DNA from: QYOJ01 sp964616825
GTDB taxonomy: Bacteria > Bacteroidota > Bacteroidia > Bacteroidales > FEN-979
DNA: 64,000 nucleotides
Assembly: GCA_964616825.1 (NCBI GenBank)
Contig: CAZTSX010000009.1
Coordinates: 50,833-114,832, forward strand
Direction: 5' to 3'
The notes under the pieces are model-generated. The model did no database searches. It saw only the letters and a program-made list of their open reading frames with translations, and was not told where the DNA came from. This document shows, in pieces, positions 10,101 through 18,500 of this stretch. The translations under genes were made by a program, and so were the position numbers. Numbering within the stretch: the first letter of the stretch is position 1; each line of letters begins with the position of its first letter.

Positions 10101-11356
10101 CCGTCATGCCCGTTCAGGTATGCAGGCACAAAAATAATTTTCACTTTATCTTCAGTTCTGTTCAGAAGATTATTCTCCCGGATACCATGGAGTATCAAGT
10201 CATTCTCCGGTTCTTGAAGTCCATGTGTGAGATACTCTTCCTGGAAAGGATGATTGAAATCTTGTTTCCCAATCCTGGCTAGCAATTCCTGCCGTGGCCC
10301 CGACTGGTAAGCAGGCACCATAATAAAAGCGATGATAGGTGTGCCGATATTCTCAGAGGTATTCAATTTGCCCATGGTATCGATAAAGAGATCGATACCT
10401 TTATTGTGAAATTCATACCGTCCGCTGGTAATCAAAAGGATACTATCCTTCGACATCTTCTGATTTAACAACCCTTCAGTAACTTCTAAAAGCTTCTTCC
10501 GTGCGATATCACGTTTGGCAATATAAGCTTCCCGGGCAGGTACAAAGGAGTCCTCAAACCCATTTGGGGTCACTTCATCGACCGATTTTCCTAAAAACCG
10601 GATACATTCATTATTGGTGATACTGCTAACGGTAGTAAACGCATCTGCTTCCTGAGCAGCCAGCTTCTCCAGAGAATATTTCGAGACCACGCCAAAACGG
10701 TGTGCAACCTGATCTCCGTCATATGACTCTAAGTCTTTATAAAGAGGCAACCCGTTGCCGGCAATACACCTTCCAATCACGGTTGCATGTGTAGTAAAGA
10801 CTGTTCCCACCTGTGGCGCCTTCTCCTTCAGGTATAGAATACCGGTGCCGGTCATCCATTCATGGAAGTGGGCAACAATTTTATCCTGATGAGAGAGGTT
10901 GTAGTTATAAAAACTTTCAATGATCTTTCCGGCTGCATAACCAAAGAGGGCTGGTTCAATATAGTCCCATGCACCGGAAAGGGAATCGAGCTGATAGTTC
11001 TCCCAGAATTTCGACAGGATACTGTCTTTCTCTGTGAAAAAATTTGTGAAATCTACCAGAATAGTTAGGGGTTGGCCACTGACGTTCCATCTGCCAATCT
11101 TGATCCGCAGTCCTTCGCTTTCAGCATACTGGCGCCATGATTTAAAGAGGTATTGATCCTCAGTAAAGAGAGGATTCTCATGTGTCTCCTTCCAGATATC
11201 AGGGCCGATCAGAATATAGTTATCTTTATACTCGTTGACCAGTGTCAGGGCTTTTGTTGAGATGACCGTATAGATCCCTCCCACTTTATTACATACCTCC
11301 CAACTGGTTTCAAACAGGTAATCAGGATTGATGATGAGATTCTCTTTTGGTACCAT
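7103..11356 (-). CDS. Fused glycogen synthase (GT3) and alpha-glucan phosphorylase (GT35)
   Basis: A 1417-residue two-enzyme protein. Residues 1 to about 560 are a glycogen synthase of the eukaryotic GYS type (family GT3): the N-terminus reads FETSWEVCNKVGGIYTVI and later segments (SGRYEFHNKGID, PSYYEPWGYTPLESMA) match the donor-binding domain. From about 575 comes a DUF3417-like segment (LSRNLWWSWN), then an alpha-glucan phosphorylase of the short maltodextrin/Thermus type. Its PLP lysine is in EASGTSGEKAVMNG near residue 1170. The synthase adds glucose to glycogen and the phosphorylase removes it as glucose-1-phosphate, so opposing activities share one chain. I recall related fusions in Bacteroidota. 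It is third of four glycogen genes, 20 bp after the GH57 gene. Confidence 0.92.
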   Translation of the reverse strand: MVPKENLIINPDYLFETSWEVCNKVGGIYTVISTKALTLVNEYKDNYILIGPDIWKETHENPLFTEDQYLFKSWRQYAESEGLRIKIGRWNVSGQPLTILVDFTNFFTEKDSILSKFWENYQLDSLSGAWDYIEPALFGYAAGKIIESFYNYNLSHQDKIVAHFHEWMTGTGILYLKEKAPQVGTVFTTHATVIGRCIAGNGLPLYKDLESYDGDQVAHRFGVVSKYSLEKLAAQEADAFTTVSSITNNECIRFLGKSVDEVTPNGFEDSFVPAREAYIAKRDIARKKLLEVTEGLLNQKMSKDSILLITSGRYEFHNKGIDLFIDTMGKLNTSENIGTPIIAFIMVPAYQSGPRQELLARIGKQDFNHPFQEEYLTHGLQEPENDLILHGIRENNLLNRTEDKVKIIFVPAYLNGHDGIFDQSYYDLLIGFDGSIFPSYYEPWGYTPLESMAFHIPTITTTLAGFGQWVKELFPTEKECISVVERTDDNAAEVVDEIVSKVATCSNKTEKDIIRVRIKAYEISRSALWKNLIIHYKHVFSLAIAKTTERADQFQIKQPPAQIPRIESVTEIKPEWRKVLIQQRIPKTLEGLESLSRNLWWSWNYEGSELFEQINKERWYELKFNPVALLESLTYEELKQLSINEKFVARLKKVLAKFDAYMAKGKEKPREVIAYFSMEFGLHDTIKIYSGGLGMLAGDYLKEASDSNVNMVGVGLLYRYGYFKQSLSLFGDQIVTYTPQKFTHLPLNPVRDDNGNWIKVTFALPGRTMYAKIWRVEVGRIPLYLMDTDIEENQESDRGITHHLYGGDLENRLRQEILLGIGGIRTLDSLGVKPDLFHSNEGHSAFIGLERLQKYIQNERLTFAQASEVVRTSTLFTTHTPVPAGHDTFPEDLMRRYLSYISDHLNISWEQFMNLGRMVENDPDEKFSMSVLAANLSQEINGVSKIHGAVSGEMFSKLYTGYYPKELHIGYVTNGVHYPTWTAKSWQLLYRKEFGEGFLADQSNPEYWKKIHLVDDEIVWKTKMKQKDQLSEYLLQRIYDDMTRRNENPKLIFKLRDSLQGNAMTFGFARRFATYKRAHLLFSNLDRLDRIVNNQKQPVQFIFAGKAHPHDKAGQDLIKRVFEVMHTPQFLGKILFVENYDIELAKYLIRGVDVWLNTPARPLEASGTSGEKAVMNGVINFSVLDGWWAEGYREDAGWALKEETTYDNTEFQDDLDAETIYSMMEQEIIPCYYERNGNNVSEKWVSYIKNTISEIAPHFTMKRQLDDYFDRYYNRMLKRSAIIIGKNYEMARYIASWKRKVAHGWNSIEVLSVKTPDSTQKPLQLGDSFKAEIILDLNELASTDVGIEVLFGKKIDDVIEEPSFIKEMKMEKADRNIVSFTCDISINQAGVYDYIFRLYPRNPMLPHRQDFNLVKWI

Positions 11357-11376
11357 AGACCAGGCCGGTTGCTGAA

Positions 11377-12726
11377 TTAGTTTTTCTTCTTTGGTTTGGT
11401 TGCTGTGGCTTTTTTTACACTTGGTTTTCGCGCTGCAACCTTGGTTGTTGGTTTTGCTTTTCCCTTATTCTTTGGCTTTGCTTTTGCTTTTGTTTTTGGC
11501 TTCGTAACACGCTTCTCCGGTTTTGCCTCTTTGGCAGGCTCATCCTTCTCTTTCACGCGGATGATAAAATCTGAAAGCACGTTCATATAGTTGATAAACG
11601 CTTCATATGGTGAATCGTATGGATTAAAATATTTATGTACTTCACCATCGGAGAACCATTTCGTACACATATAATAAAAGTGATCGCTCGTCTGTAACCT
11701 TTCCCAGTCACGTATCACATCGGGTTTACCGCATGCCATCACCTCCTTCTCAATGCCATATAATTTCCCGAAGGCTTCATCCTGAAGTTCATTGCCCAGC
11801 CAGGCAGTTAGATCTTTTTCCTCATCCGCCCAGGAGATAGGATAGAGAACAGAAACCGGAGCAACCGGTTGGAGTTTCTCACTCAGTTCACCTGGTGTGG
11901 AAAAATTGTACGTTGACCGGGAAAATACTGCCCCTGGCAACGTATAGAAAAAATCAAAAATGCCGGTCTCTTCCCGTTGTTGTTCTCCGAGGGTTTCATA
12001 GTTCAAAAAGAGATTTACTACCTCTTCATTTTCAGGAACCTGATTTAACCAGTTAACAAATTTCTCCGTGGTGATTGGCCATTCAGTCCAATCCCTGTTC
12101 GAGAAACGGAAGATGATGTCGTCGCTCAGCCTGAAATTCCTCATCAACAACTTCAACTTGGGATTTGCGGCACTGCAGTAGAGGAAATTTGGACTCTTCC
12201 ATCCGAGAACATGTTTGGCTCCCTCAGTAAGCATAGTAGAGAAACCCAATTCCGCAACGGTCTGACCGATCTGATCATCAAAAATCAATTCTGTATTTCG
12301 AAACGTCACAGGTCGCTGGCCAAACAGGTCATTGATCCTGTCGCGATGCTTTTCAATCTGCCTGATAAACTCCTCTTTACTACCCAATGATGCCAGGGAG
12401 TGAGCATATGTTTCTCCTGTAAATTCCACACACCCGGTAGCAGCCAACTCCTGAAATCCATGAATGACCTCAGGTGCGTGTTGTAATAACTGCTCAAGCG
12501 CCGGACCGGAAATCGAGAAGGTAACCTTGAATGAGGTACCAAATTCATGGATCATGTCAAGCATCATTCTGTTAGCTGGCAGGTATGAGCGCTCGGTAAC
12601 AAGCCGGATGATATGCCGATTCTGATAATCATCATAGTACTGGTGGTCCTGCCCGATATTAAAGAACCTGTAGGTACGTAACCTGTATGGCTGATGAACC
12701 TGAAAACAAAGATTGATGAATTTCAT
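11377..12726 (-). CDS. GH57 alpha-amylase-type glycoside hydrolase with lysine-rich tail
   Basis: Glycoside hydrolase family 57 protein, 449 residues, acting on alpha-glucans. Region 1 is seen as QVHQPYR (9-15) and the nucleophile as E146 in FRNTELIFDD. The catalytic part ends near residue 395. A tail of about 50 residues follows, made almost only of Lys, Ala, Pro, Thr and Arg (repeats such as KPKTKAKAKPK), resembling histone H1 or HU-type basic tails. Such a tail is not part of the GH57 fold and could bind nucleic acid, acidic polymer or the glycogen particle; that is inference. The ATG overlaps the stop of the upstream GT4 gene (ATGA), so the two are coupled. Exact bond specificity is unknown. 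Confidence 0.9.
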   Translation of the reverse strand: MKFINLCFQVHQPYRLRTYRFFNIGQDHQYYDDYQNRHIIRLVTERSYLPANRMMLDMIHEFGTSFKVTFSISGPALEQLLQHAPEVIHGFQELAATGCVEFTGETYAHSLASLGSKEEFIRQIEKHRDRINDLFGQRPVTFRNTELIFDDQIGQTVAELGFSTMLTEGAKHVLGWKSPNFLYCSAANPKLKLLMRNFRLSDDIIFRFSNRDWTEWPITTEKFVNWLNQVPENEEVVNLFLNYETLGEQQREETGIFDFFYTLPGAVFSRSTYNFSTPGELSEKLQPVAPVSVLYPISWADEEKDLTAWLGNELQDEAFGKLYGIEKEVMACGKPDVIRDWERLQTSDHFYYMCTKWFSDGEVHKYFNPYDSPYEAFINYMNVLSDFIIRVKEKDEPAKEAKPEKRVTKPKTKAKAKPKNKGKAKPTTKVAARKPSVKKATATKPKKKN

Positions 12727-14003
12727 AATACTGTTTTATAAACTTCAAGTACATTAAAAGCCGCATTGTCCCATTTCAGGTTGTCAACCTCTTCTTTCCC
12801 AAACCTTGCAAACAGTTTCGAGAGGCCGTCATAATGCAGGATCCCATATATGGCATCCGCCATGGCATCAATATCCCAGAAGTCCACTTTTATCGCATGT
12901 TTAAGGATCTCTGAAACACCCGACTGCTTAGAGATCACAACCGGTACATTCGAACGCATTGCCTCCAGGGGAGAGATCCCGAAAGGTTCAGAAACGGACG
13001 GCATGACATAAACGTCACTCATAGCAAACATCGTATCAACCTCTGCTCCTGCCAGGAAACCGGTAAAATGAAACTTCGTTCCCATCTTCAGTTTTGCAAT
13101 CCGGCGAACCATCCTGTTCAGTAAGTCACCCGAGCCAGCCATGACAAATCGTACATTCTCGTCTCTCTTCAGCACTTTGTGTGCAGCCTCGACAAAATAA
13201 TCAGGCCCCTTCTGATAGGTTACACGCCCAAGGAAGGTAACCACCTTCTCTTTCACATGCTTCCTGATAGTTGCTGTTTCCTGACGGTCTGATGGTTCAA
13301 CAGCATTGTGGACAGTAACAACCTTTTCATGATTAATGCCATACTTTTCAATGACAATCTGCCGGGTCAGATTACTCACGGTGATCACCCGGTCTGCTTC
13401 CTGCATCCCTTTCTGCTCGATCTCAAATACCGAGGTATTCACATTCTTACCGGAGCGGTCAAACTCTGTTGCATGGACATGGATTACAAGCGGTTTCCCG
13501 CTTATTTTTTTTGCTGCAATCCCTGCCGGATACGTCAGCCAGTCATGAGAATGAATCACATCAAATCCGTACTGTGTTGAAATGGATGAAGCGATCACCG
13601 CGTAACGGGAAACCTCCTGCATCAGGTTTTTGCCGTATTTGCCGGAAAATTTGAATTTTCTGGAGAATATCGTTTTGCTCTTTTCAGAAGTCTTTCTCGT
13701 CTCCTTTTCTGCCAGTACCTCAAATTCTTCCGGTTCCATGTAGGGAATAAGGTTTGAGCCAATCTCAATATAGTTAATCTTGTTCCGGAACTCCTGTTGC
13801 TGGCTATCCTTGAAATCCATCGTTATATCGCTGGCATTGATCAGCCGGAAACCAGGATGAAGCTCATCACCGTATGCTTTAGGTACGACAAATATAACAT
13901 CCGTCCCCAGTTTTACCATCCCTTTGGTGAGGCCAAAACAAGCCGTCCCGAGTCCGCCCGTGATATGCGGTGGAAACTCCCAACCAAACATCAATACACG
14001 CAT
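12723..14003 (-). CDS. GT4 family glycosyltransferase (glycogen-cluster)
   Basis: A GT-B glycosyltransferase, 426 residues, with WEFPPHITGGLGTA at the N-terminus (the GGLG loop of glycogen/starch synthase-like enzymes, 16-19) and the C-terminal donor motif SEPFGISPLEAMRSN (about 344-358, E-x7-E). It lies between the debranching enzyme (39-bp gap) and the GH57 amylase (4-bp overlap), so it most likely works in glycogen or maltodextrin metabolism, for example as an alpha-glucan synthase or maltose-1-phosphate-type enzyme. The sequence alone does not settle donor or acceptor. The start is the ATG at 14003, next to a short-repeat spacer. Confidence 0.85.
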   Translation of the reverse strand: MRVLMFGWEFPPHITGGLGTACFGLTKGMVKLGTDVIFVVPKAYGDELHPGFRLINASDITMDFKDSQQQEFRNKINYIEIGSNLIPYMEPEEFEVLAEKETRKTSEKSKTIFSRKFKFSGKYGKNLMQEVSRYAVIASSISTQYGFDVIHSHDWLTYPAGIAAKKISGKPLVIHVHATEFDRSGKNVNTSVFEIEQKGMQEADRVITVSNLTRQIVIEKYGINHEKVVTVHNAVEPSDRQETATIRKHVKEKVVTFLGRVTYQKGPDYFVEAAHKVLKRDENVRFVMAGSGDLLNRMVRRIAKLKMGTKFHFTGFLAGAEVDTMFAMSDVYVMPSVSEPFGISPLEAMRSNVPVVISKQSGVSEILKHAIKVDFWDIDAMADAIYGILHYDGLSKLFARFGKEEVDNLKWDNAAFNVLEVYKTVL

Positions 14004-14006
14004 GCC

Positions 14007-14060
14007 GATTTACGATTTACGAATTACGATTTATATCTCTTTTCACGTCTCACGTTTCTC
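14007..14060. repeat. Short-period repeats (TTACGATT and ACGTCTCAC units)
   Basis: The 39-bp spacer between the debranching-enzyme stop and the GT4 start has TTACGATT-like units (14007-14033), then two copies of an ACGT(C/T)T unit that continue into the debranching-enzyme reading frame and encode its last residues (KRET) and stop. The same unit families recur at 18401, 24091, 38961, 41873 and 42722. Confidence 0.75.
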
Positions 14061-15998
14061 ATACTCTCTGATTAACTGATTCACCCGAAGGATCTCTGCT
14101 ACAGACCAGGCTTGCGAGATAGCTCCCCTGGGGGTGTGTGGCGGATCGCCATCATAAATCTCAGAGATCGTACCTACTCCATGTTCAGTCAACGTCTGAG
14201 CAAACTCTTTATAATACCCTTTGATAAAGGTGAGGCCGCTCTGGCCATGAATCTTCAGGTAACCCTCCACAAAATGGCCAAACAACCAGGGCCACACTGT
14301 TCCCTGGTGATATGCTTGGTCACGCTCAGTCTGATCACCGAAATAGATCCCTTTATACGCTGCGCTAACCGGTGTCAGGGTACGCAGTCCACGTGTTGTA
14401 AGCAACTCCTGTTTGATCCTGCTGAGCACCCGTTTTCTGATCTCTTCATCAACCGGGCTGAAAGGCAACGAAGTCGCAAAGACCATATTGGGCCGGACGG
14501 ACCAATCCGTGTATTCGCCATCCACATAATCGGCCAGCATTCCTTTTTCAGCATTCCAGAAAGTCTCAAGAAACGCACCCGGGATCTTCTTTGCAATATC
14601 ATTCCAATTTCTGACAAAATCCATATCTCCAGCCTCATTGGCTATCTCCAGACTGAACATAATTGCGTTATACCACAGGGCATTGATCTCTACCGCGAGT
14701 CCGGTGCGTGGTGTGACCGGTTTGCCATGTGCAATCGCATCCATCCAAGTCACTGCTTTCCCCGGAACACCTGCATAGATTAGCCCGGAAGGTTCCATAT
14801 GAATATTAAACTCAGTCCCGTTTCGATACCCCTCCAGAATCTGTTTCATCTTCCAGCCATATTCTTTCCATACCAGCTTTTGATGGCCAATCGCTTCTAT
14901 GTATTTTTGAAGTGCCCAGAAAAACCATAATGATCCGTCAGCGCTGTTGTAGGAAGAGTCCTGGCCAAAATCAATGTTCGGAAAAAGCGGACCCCTCATT
15001 TGCTTGATCATCGTATCAATCACCGCTTTACATGTTTGATAATCACCCACTACCAGGGTCAATCCAGGCAACGCGATGAAAGTATCCCTTCCCCAGCGTC
15101 CAAACCATGGAAAACCGGCAATGATATCGGTCTTGTCTCCCCGTTTTACGATGAACTGCTGTGCGGCGTTAGCCAGGCAATGTTCAAAATCATCCCTAGG
15201 GATCCGTTTTTTCAACTCGGATGTATATACTCGCTTGATGCTCTTCTGTGTAATTTCGGAAGTTCCGGCTGAAAAGCAGACCGACTCTCCCCTCCTGATA
15301 TCAAACTCAAAAAAACCGGGGACATAAAGATCTTCCAGGCATTCATATCCTCTGTCCATCTCCTCCTGGTATTCAATATCATAATACCAATCCGGCCTAT
15401 GGGTGTATGAATTCTCTTTGGAGAGCTGCATGAATAAGTTTGTATAGCCTTCATACATTTTCACCCGGATGCCACCCGGAACCTTCTCATACTTTTTATC
15501 TGCATAGGTATTCTCTTTGCTGAGAAGATGGACATTACGGAAAGCAAGAAACGGACGCAGACGGATGCGGGTGGGAGAATGAGCCTCCTCCAGTGTATAT
15601 TTGATAATGATTCGGTCTTCCTGCGTGATAAGAATCGTCTCTCTTGTCAGGATTACCCCCCCTACCCTGTAGACGAGTTTGGGCACCTTATCAACAGAAA
15701 AATCACGAATATATTTGTGCCCTTTGGGATTATATTTGGCCCCTTTATACTTGTGAATACCCAGATTGAACTCTGCTTCCTGCTGAATCACTGTTTCATC
15801 CACGGATGAGAGCAACACATGATTATCATAATCAATGGCGGGTTGAGGCGTAACCAGAAAACCATGATATTTCCGGGTATTGCAATTGATGATGGTGGAA
15901 CTGGCGTAAGAACCTGCGCGGTTCGACCTGATCATCTCACGTTGCAGAGAGTACTCCAGGTTGACAAGTTGATTCTTATCAAAATTGATATAACTCAT
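14043..15998 (-). CDS. Glycogen debranching enzyme (amylo-alpha-1,6-glucosidase type)
   Basis: A 651-residue debranching enzyme with an N-terminal GDE_N-like beta domain (about 1-230; LEYSLQREMIRSNRAGSYAS near the start) and a C-terminal (alpha/alpha)6 catalytic domain with GFPWFGRWGRDTFIALPG (about 293-310), a hallmark of the archaeal/bacterial GDE family. It hydrolyses alpha-1,6 branch points of glycogen. It is first in the glycogen cluster, and a -7 promoter box lies about 50 bp upstream. Its final four residues and stop codon are formed by the short-repeat DNA at 14043-14060, so the original C-terminus may have been altered. Confidence 0.92.
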   Translation of the reverse strand: MSYINFDKNQLVNLEYSLQREMIRSNRAGSYASSTIINCNTRKYHGFLVTPQPAIDYDNHVLLSSVDETVIQQEAEFNLGIHKYKGAKYNPKGHKYIRDFSVDKVPKLVYRVGGVILTRETILITQEDRIIIKYTLEEAHSPTRIRLRPFLAFRNVHLLSKENTYADKKYEKVPGGIRVKMYEGYTNLFMQLSKENSYTHRPDWYYDIEYQEEMDRGYECLEDLYVPGFFEFDIRRGESVCFSAGTSEITQKSIKRVYTSELKKRIPRDDFEHCLANAAQQFIVKRGDKTDIIAGFPWFGRWGRDTFIALPGLTLVVGDYQTCKAVIDTMIKQMRGPLFPNIDFGQDSSYNSADGSLWFFWALQKYIEAIGHQKLVWKEYGWKMKQILEGYRNGTEFNIHMEPSGLIYAGVPGKAVTWMDAIAHGKPVTPRTGLAVEINALWYNAIMFSLEIANEAGDMDFVRNWNDIAKKIPGAFLETFWNAEKGMLADYVDGEYTDWSVRPNMVFATSLPFSPVDEEIRKRVLSRIKQELLTTRGLRTLTPVSAAYKGIYFGDQTERDQAYHQGTVWPWLFGHFVEGYLKIHGQSGLTFIKGYYKEFAQTLTEHGVGTISEIYDGDPPHTPRGAISQAWSVAEILRVNQLIREYEKRET

Positions 15999-16048
15999 TT
16001 AAGTAGAATTATCAGCCTGTTCTAAGTCAGGCGAAAAACAAAGAACTG

Positions 16049-16056
16049 CAAAAGTA
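16049..16056 (-). promoter_or_regulatory. Candidate -7 box for glycogen operon
   Basis: On the minus strand TACTTTTG matches the Bacteroidota -7 consensus TAnnTTTG, about 50 nt before the debranching-enzyme ATG. No good -33 TTTG is visible at 19-21 nt. It would drive the glycogen genes and possibly the whole run down to 2953. Confidence 0.45.
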
Positions 16057-16103
16057 CAATATTCCATGCATTTTACGGTTGTATTAATATCCTCTGAATT
16101 TGG

Positions 16104-16111
16104 TAATTTTG
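16104..16111 (+). promoter_or_regulatory. -7 box immediately before the ATG of the 16116 lipoprotein gene
   Basis: TAATTTTG matches TAnnTTTG and ends 4 nt before the ATG at 16116. A TTG at 16079-16081 is a weak -33 candidate with a long spacer (22 nt). If used, transcription would begin at or next to the A of the ATG, giving a leaderless mRNA. Confidence 0.5.
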
Positions 16112-16115
16112 CCAT

Positions 16116-17525
16116 ATGATACCATGCCGACACACCTTTTTTATCCTCCTGCTTGCCGGACTATTAATTGCTCAATTCTCCTGCAAAAAAAAGGATAAGA
16201 TCGATACAAATCCCTCCCTGAGACTCAGCTTCTCAAGCGATACCATTTTTTTCGATACCGTCTTTTCGACGATTGGATCGATTACCCAGCGGTTGATCGT
16301 TTACAATAACAACGACAACAACGTGAGCATCTCTCAGATCAACCTGGCTGGCGGACAATCTTCCAACTACCGTATCAACATTGATGGGGATTCTTCACTG
16401 GTCGTTTCTAATATTGAGATCCCGGGTCGCGACAGCATCTTTATTTTCATACGGGTCACCGTTGATCCAAACAATCAGAATACCCCTTTTGTCGTAGCCG
16501 ACTCCATCTTATTTTCGCTGAACGGCAACTTACAGGACGTAAACCTGGTTGCCTGGGGGCAAAACGCCCGGTTCAGGAAACAATTTACAGTAAAAGGAAA
16601 CATTGTTTGGGATAGTCTGAAGCCTTATGTCATCTATGGATATCTGCAAGTAGATACCTCTTCATCGCTACTGATCATGCCAGGAAGCAAAGTCTATTTT
16701 CATAAAAATGCTTATTTCGCAGTCGCTTATGATGCTTCTCTAAAAGTACTCGGTAACCTGGAGCATCCGGTCAGGTTCCAGGGTGACCGGCTGGACCCAT
16801 TCTATCGTGATCTTCCCGGCCAATGGTTTGGTATCTTCTTCGAAAGTGGTTCAAAAGAGCACGAGATCAATTATGCCATCATCAAAAACAGCATATTCGG
16901 TATCCAGATCGGTGTGCCCGGTATCTCCGCAGAACCCATGCTGAAGCTCCACAACACAATCATTCAGAACACGACCTCTGATGCCATCTTCGCATATGCT
17001 ACCTCCATCGTCTCCACCAATTGTGTGATCGGCAACAACGGAGGCGCTGCTCTTTGGGTGGAAAAAGGTGGCACTTACGATTTCCGTCAATTAACAATCG
17101 GGAACTACTGGGGAAACTCTGTCAGGTTCTCTCCTTCATTGAACATCAAGAACTTCAGCTACGATACACTTGGCAATAAAGTGCCGGGAGCGTTGACCAG
17201 TACGTTCTTTGGAAATAGCATTATTTACGGATCTGAAATGGATGAAGTACTTCTGGACCAGATGGAGGCCGTTCCTTTCGAGATCGTTTTCGATCACTCT
17301 CTTCTTCGGACTGAAACACCTCTTACCGATCTGCAGAGGTATATCGGTTGTTTTGCAAATGAAGATCCCTTATTTGTTGACCCATTATTGTATAACTTCC
17401 GGATCGATAGTCTCTCTCCGGTTATTGATAAAGGAATTCCTATGGGAGTACCCTTCGATATTGAAGGGATCGACCGGGGAACCACCCCAGACCTGGGGGC
17501 CTATCAGTGGGTTCCGGCCCGGTAA
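16116..17525 (+). CDS. Lipoprotein with predicted parallel beta-helix
   Basis: A 469-residue outer-surface lipoprotein. A hydrophobic signal (residues about 8-20) ends in the lipobox IAQFSC, followed by a KKKDK stretch. The early part (VFSTIGSITQRLIVYNNND) resembles a small Ig-like, abnormal-spindle-type domain. The remainder has repeated strand-turn units such as IIKNSIFGIQIG and IIQNTTSDAIFA, typical of right-handed beta-helix proteins of the pectate-lyase/NosD type. Substrate binding or adhesion is possible but no catalytic residues can be assigned. Its stop codon directly abuts the convergent sucD stop with no spacer. Confidence 0.75.
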   Translation: MIPCRHTFFILLLAGLLIAQFSCKKKDKIDTNPSLRLSFSSDTIFFDTVFSTIGSITQRLIVYNNNDNNVSISQINLAGGQSSNYRINIDGDSSLVVSNIEIPGRDSIFIFIRVTVDPNNQNTPFVVADSILFSLNGNLQDVNLVAWGQNARFRKQFTVKGNIVWDSLKPYVIYGYLQVDTSSSLLIMPGSKVYFHKNAYFAVAYDASLKVLGNLEHPVRFQGDRLDPFYRDLPGQWFGIFFESGSKEHEINYAIIKNSIFGIQIGVPGISAEPMLKLHNTIIQNTTSDAIFAYATSIVSTNCVIGNNGGAALWVEKGGTYDFRQLTIGNYWGNSVRFSPSLNIKNFSYDTLGNKVPGALTSTFFGNSIIYGSEMDEVLLDQMEAVPFEIVFDHSLLRTETPLTDLQRYIGCFANEDPLFVDPLLYNFRIDSLSPVIDKGIPMGVPFDIEGIDRGTTPDLGAYQWVPAR

Positions 17526-18398
17526 TTATTTTTTCATTGCTTTGAGCAGGATAGCCGCTATATCAGCGGGGGATTCAATGACGAAGACACCACATTCATT
17601 CAGGATCTCTTTCTTTGCCTGTGCCGTGTCTGCCTTACCCCCGACAATAGCTCCTGCATGTCCCATGGTACGCCCTTTGGGAGCTGTAGCGCCGGCGATG
17701 AAACTGACCACCGGTTTGGTCCCATGCTCTTTAATCCAGTACCCTGCATCGGTCTCCATATTCCCTCCAATCTCTCCAATCATCACGATCGCTTCTGTCC
17801 CAGGATCGTTCATAAAGAGCTCCACAGCATCCTTGATCGTGGTGCCAGGGATCGGATCGCCTCCGATACCGATCACTGTCGACTGTCCGAAACCGGCCTT
17901 GGTCAACTGATCTACAGCTTCATACGAGAGCGTTCCACTACGGGAAACCACACCAATGGTTCCGGGTTTGTGGATAAAACCTGGCATAATTCCAATCTTG
18001 GTATCCGGAGGGGTAATTATTCCAGGGCAGTTCGGACCTATCAGGTGTACCCCTTTATTATCGATGTAGTCTTTCACGGGGATCATATCGTTGACTGGGA
18101 TCCCTTCTGTGATACAAACAATGACCTGAATGCCTCCTTCTGCCGCTTCAGAGATCGCATCGGCTGCGAAAGGCGGCGGAACAAAAATTACGGAGACGTT
18201 GGCTTCCGTTGCTTTTACCGCTTCGGCAACCGTATTGAACACAGGTCTTTCAAGATGAGACAAACCGCCTTTGCCAGGCGTTACACCACCAACGATATTT
18301 GTGCCATAATCAATCATCTGGGCAGCATGAAAGGACCCTTCACTCCCTGTAAAACCCTGAATAATGACACGGGAATCTTTATTTACCAGAACACTCAC
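17526..18398 (-). CDS. sucD: Succinate-CoA ligase subunit alpha
   Basis: Alpha subunit of succinyl-CoA synthetase, 290 residues, which with SucC interconverts succinyl-CoA and succinate while making ATP or GTP. The CoA-binding N-terminal Rossmann domain (IQGFTGSEGSFH, 13-24), GPNCPGI (about 121-127) and the phosphorylated histidine in TMGHAGAIVGG (H247) are all present. The start is GTG at 18398; a stop codon lies directly upstream in frame. The beta subunit gene sucC is not beside it and not in this window, unlike the usual sucCD operon. Confidence 0.95.
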   Translation of the reverse strand: MSVLVNKDSRVIIQGFTGSEGSFHAAQMIDYGTNIVGGVTPGKGGLSHLERPVFNTVAEAVKATEANVSVIFVPPPFAADAISEAAEGGIQVIVCITEGIPVNDMIPVKDYIDNKGVHLIGPNCPGIITPPDTKIGIMPGFIHKPGTIGVVSRSGTLSYEAVDQLTKAGFGQSTVIGIGGDPIPGTTIKDAVELFMNDPGTEAIVMIGEIGGNMETDAGYWIKEHGTKPVVSFIAGATAPKGRTMGHAGAIVGGKADTAQAKKEILNECGVFVIESPADIAAILLKAMKK

Positions 18399-18450
18399 TA
18401 CAATTTACGATTTGCGATTTTAGATTTACGATTTAGAAATTAGAGTCGGT

Positions 18451-18458
18451 CAAAGATA
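18451..18458 (-). promoter_or_regulatory. Candidate -7 box for sucD
   Basis: Minus-strand TATCTTTG matches TAnnTTTG about 52 nt upstream of the GTG start of sucD, between the two repeat blocks. No clear -33 box. Confidence 0.4.
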
Positions 18459-18500
18459 CAGGTTTCATAAGAAAAATCGTCATACGTAATTCGTAAATCG

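Noticed and set aside
14112..14783. A 223-codon + strand open frame inside the debranching-enzyme gene
   Set aside because: It lies opposite a well-conserved enzyme gene, has no recognisable domain, and its composition is that of an antisense shadow.
17209..18443. Long + strand open frames opposite sucD (233 and 261 codons)
   Set aside because: They run antisense to a conserved gene with all active-site residues and show no protein family features.
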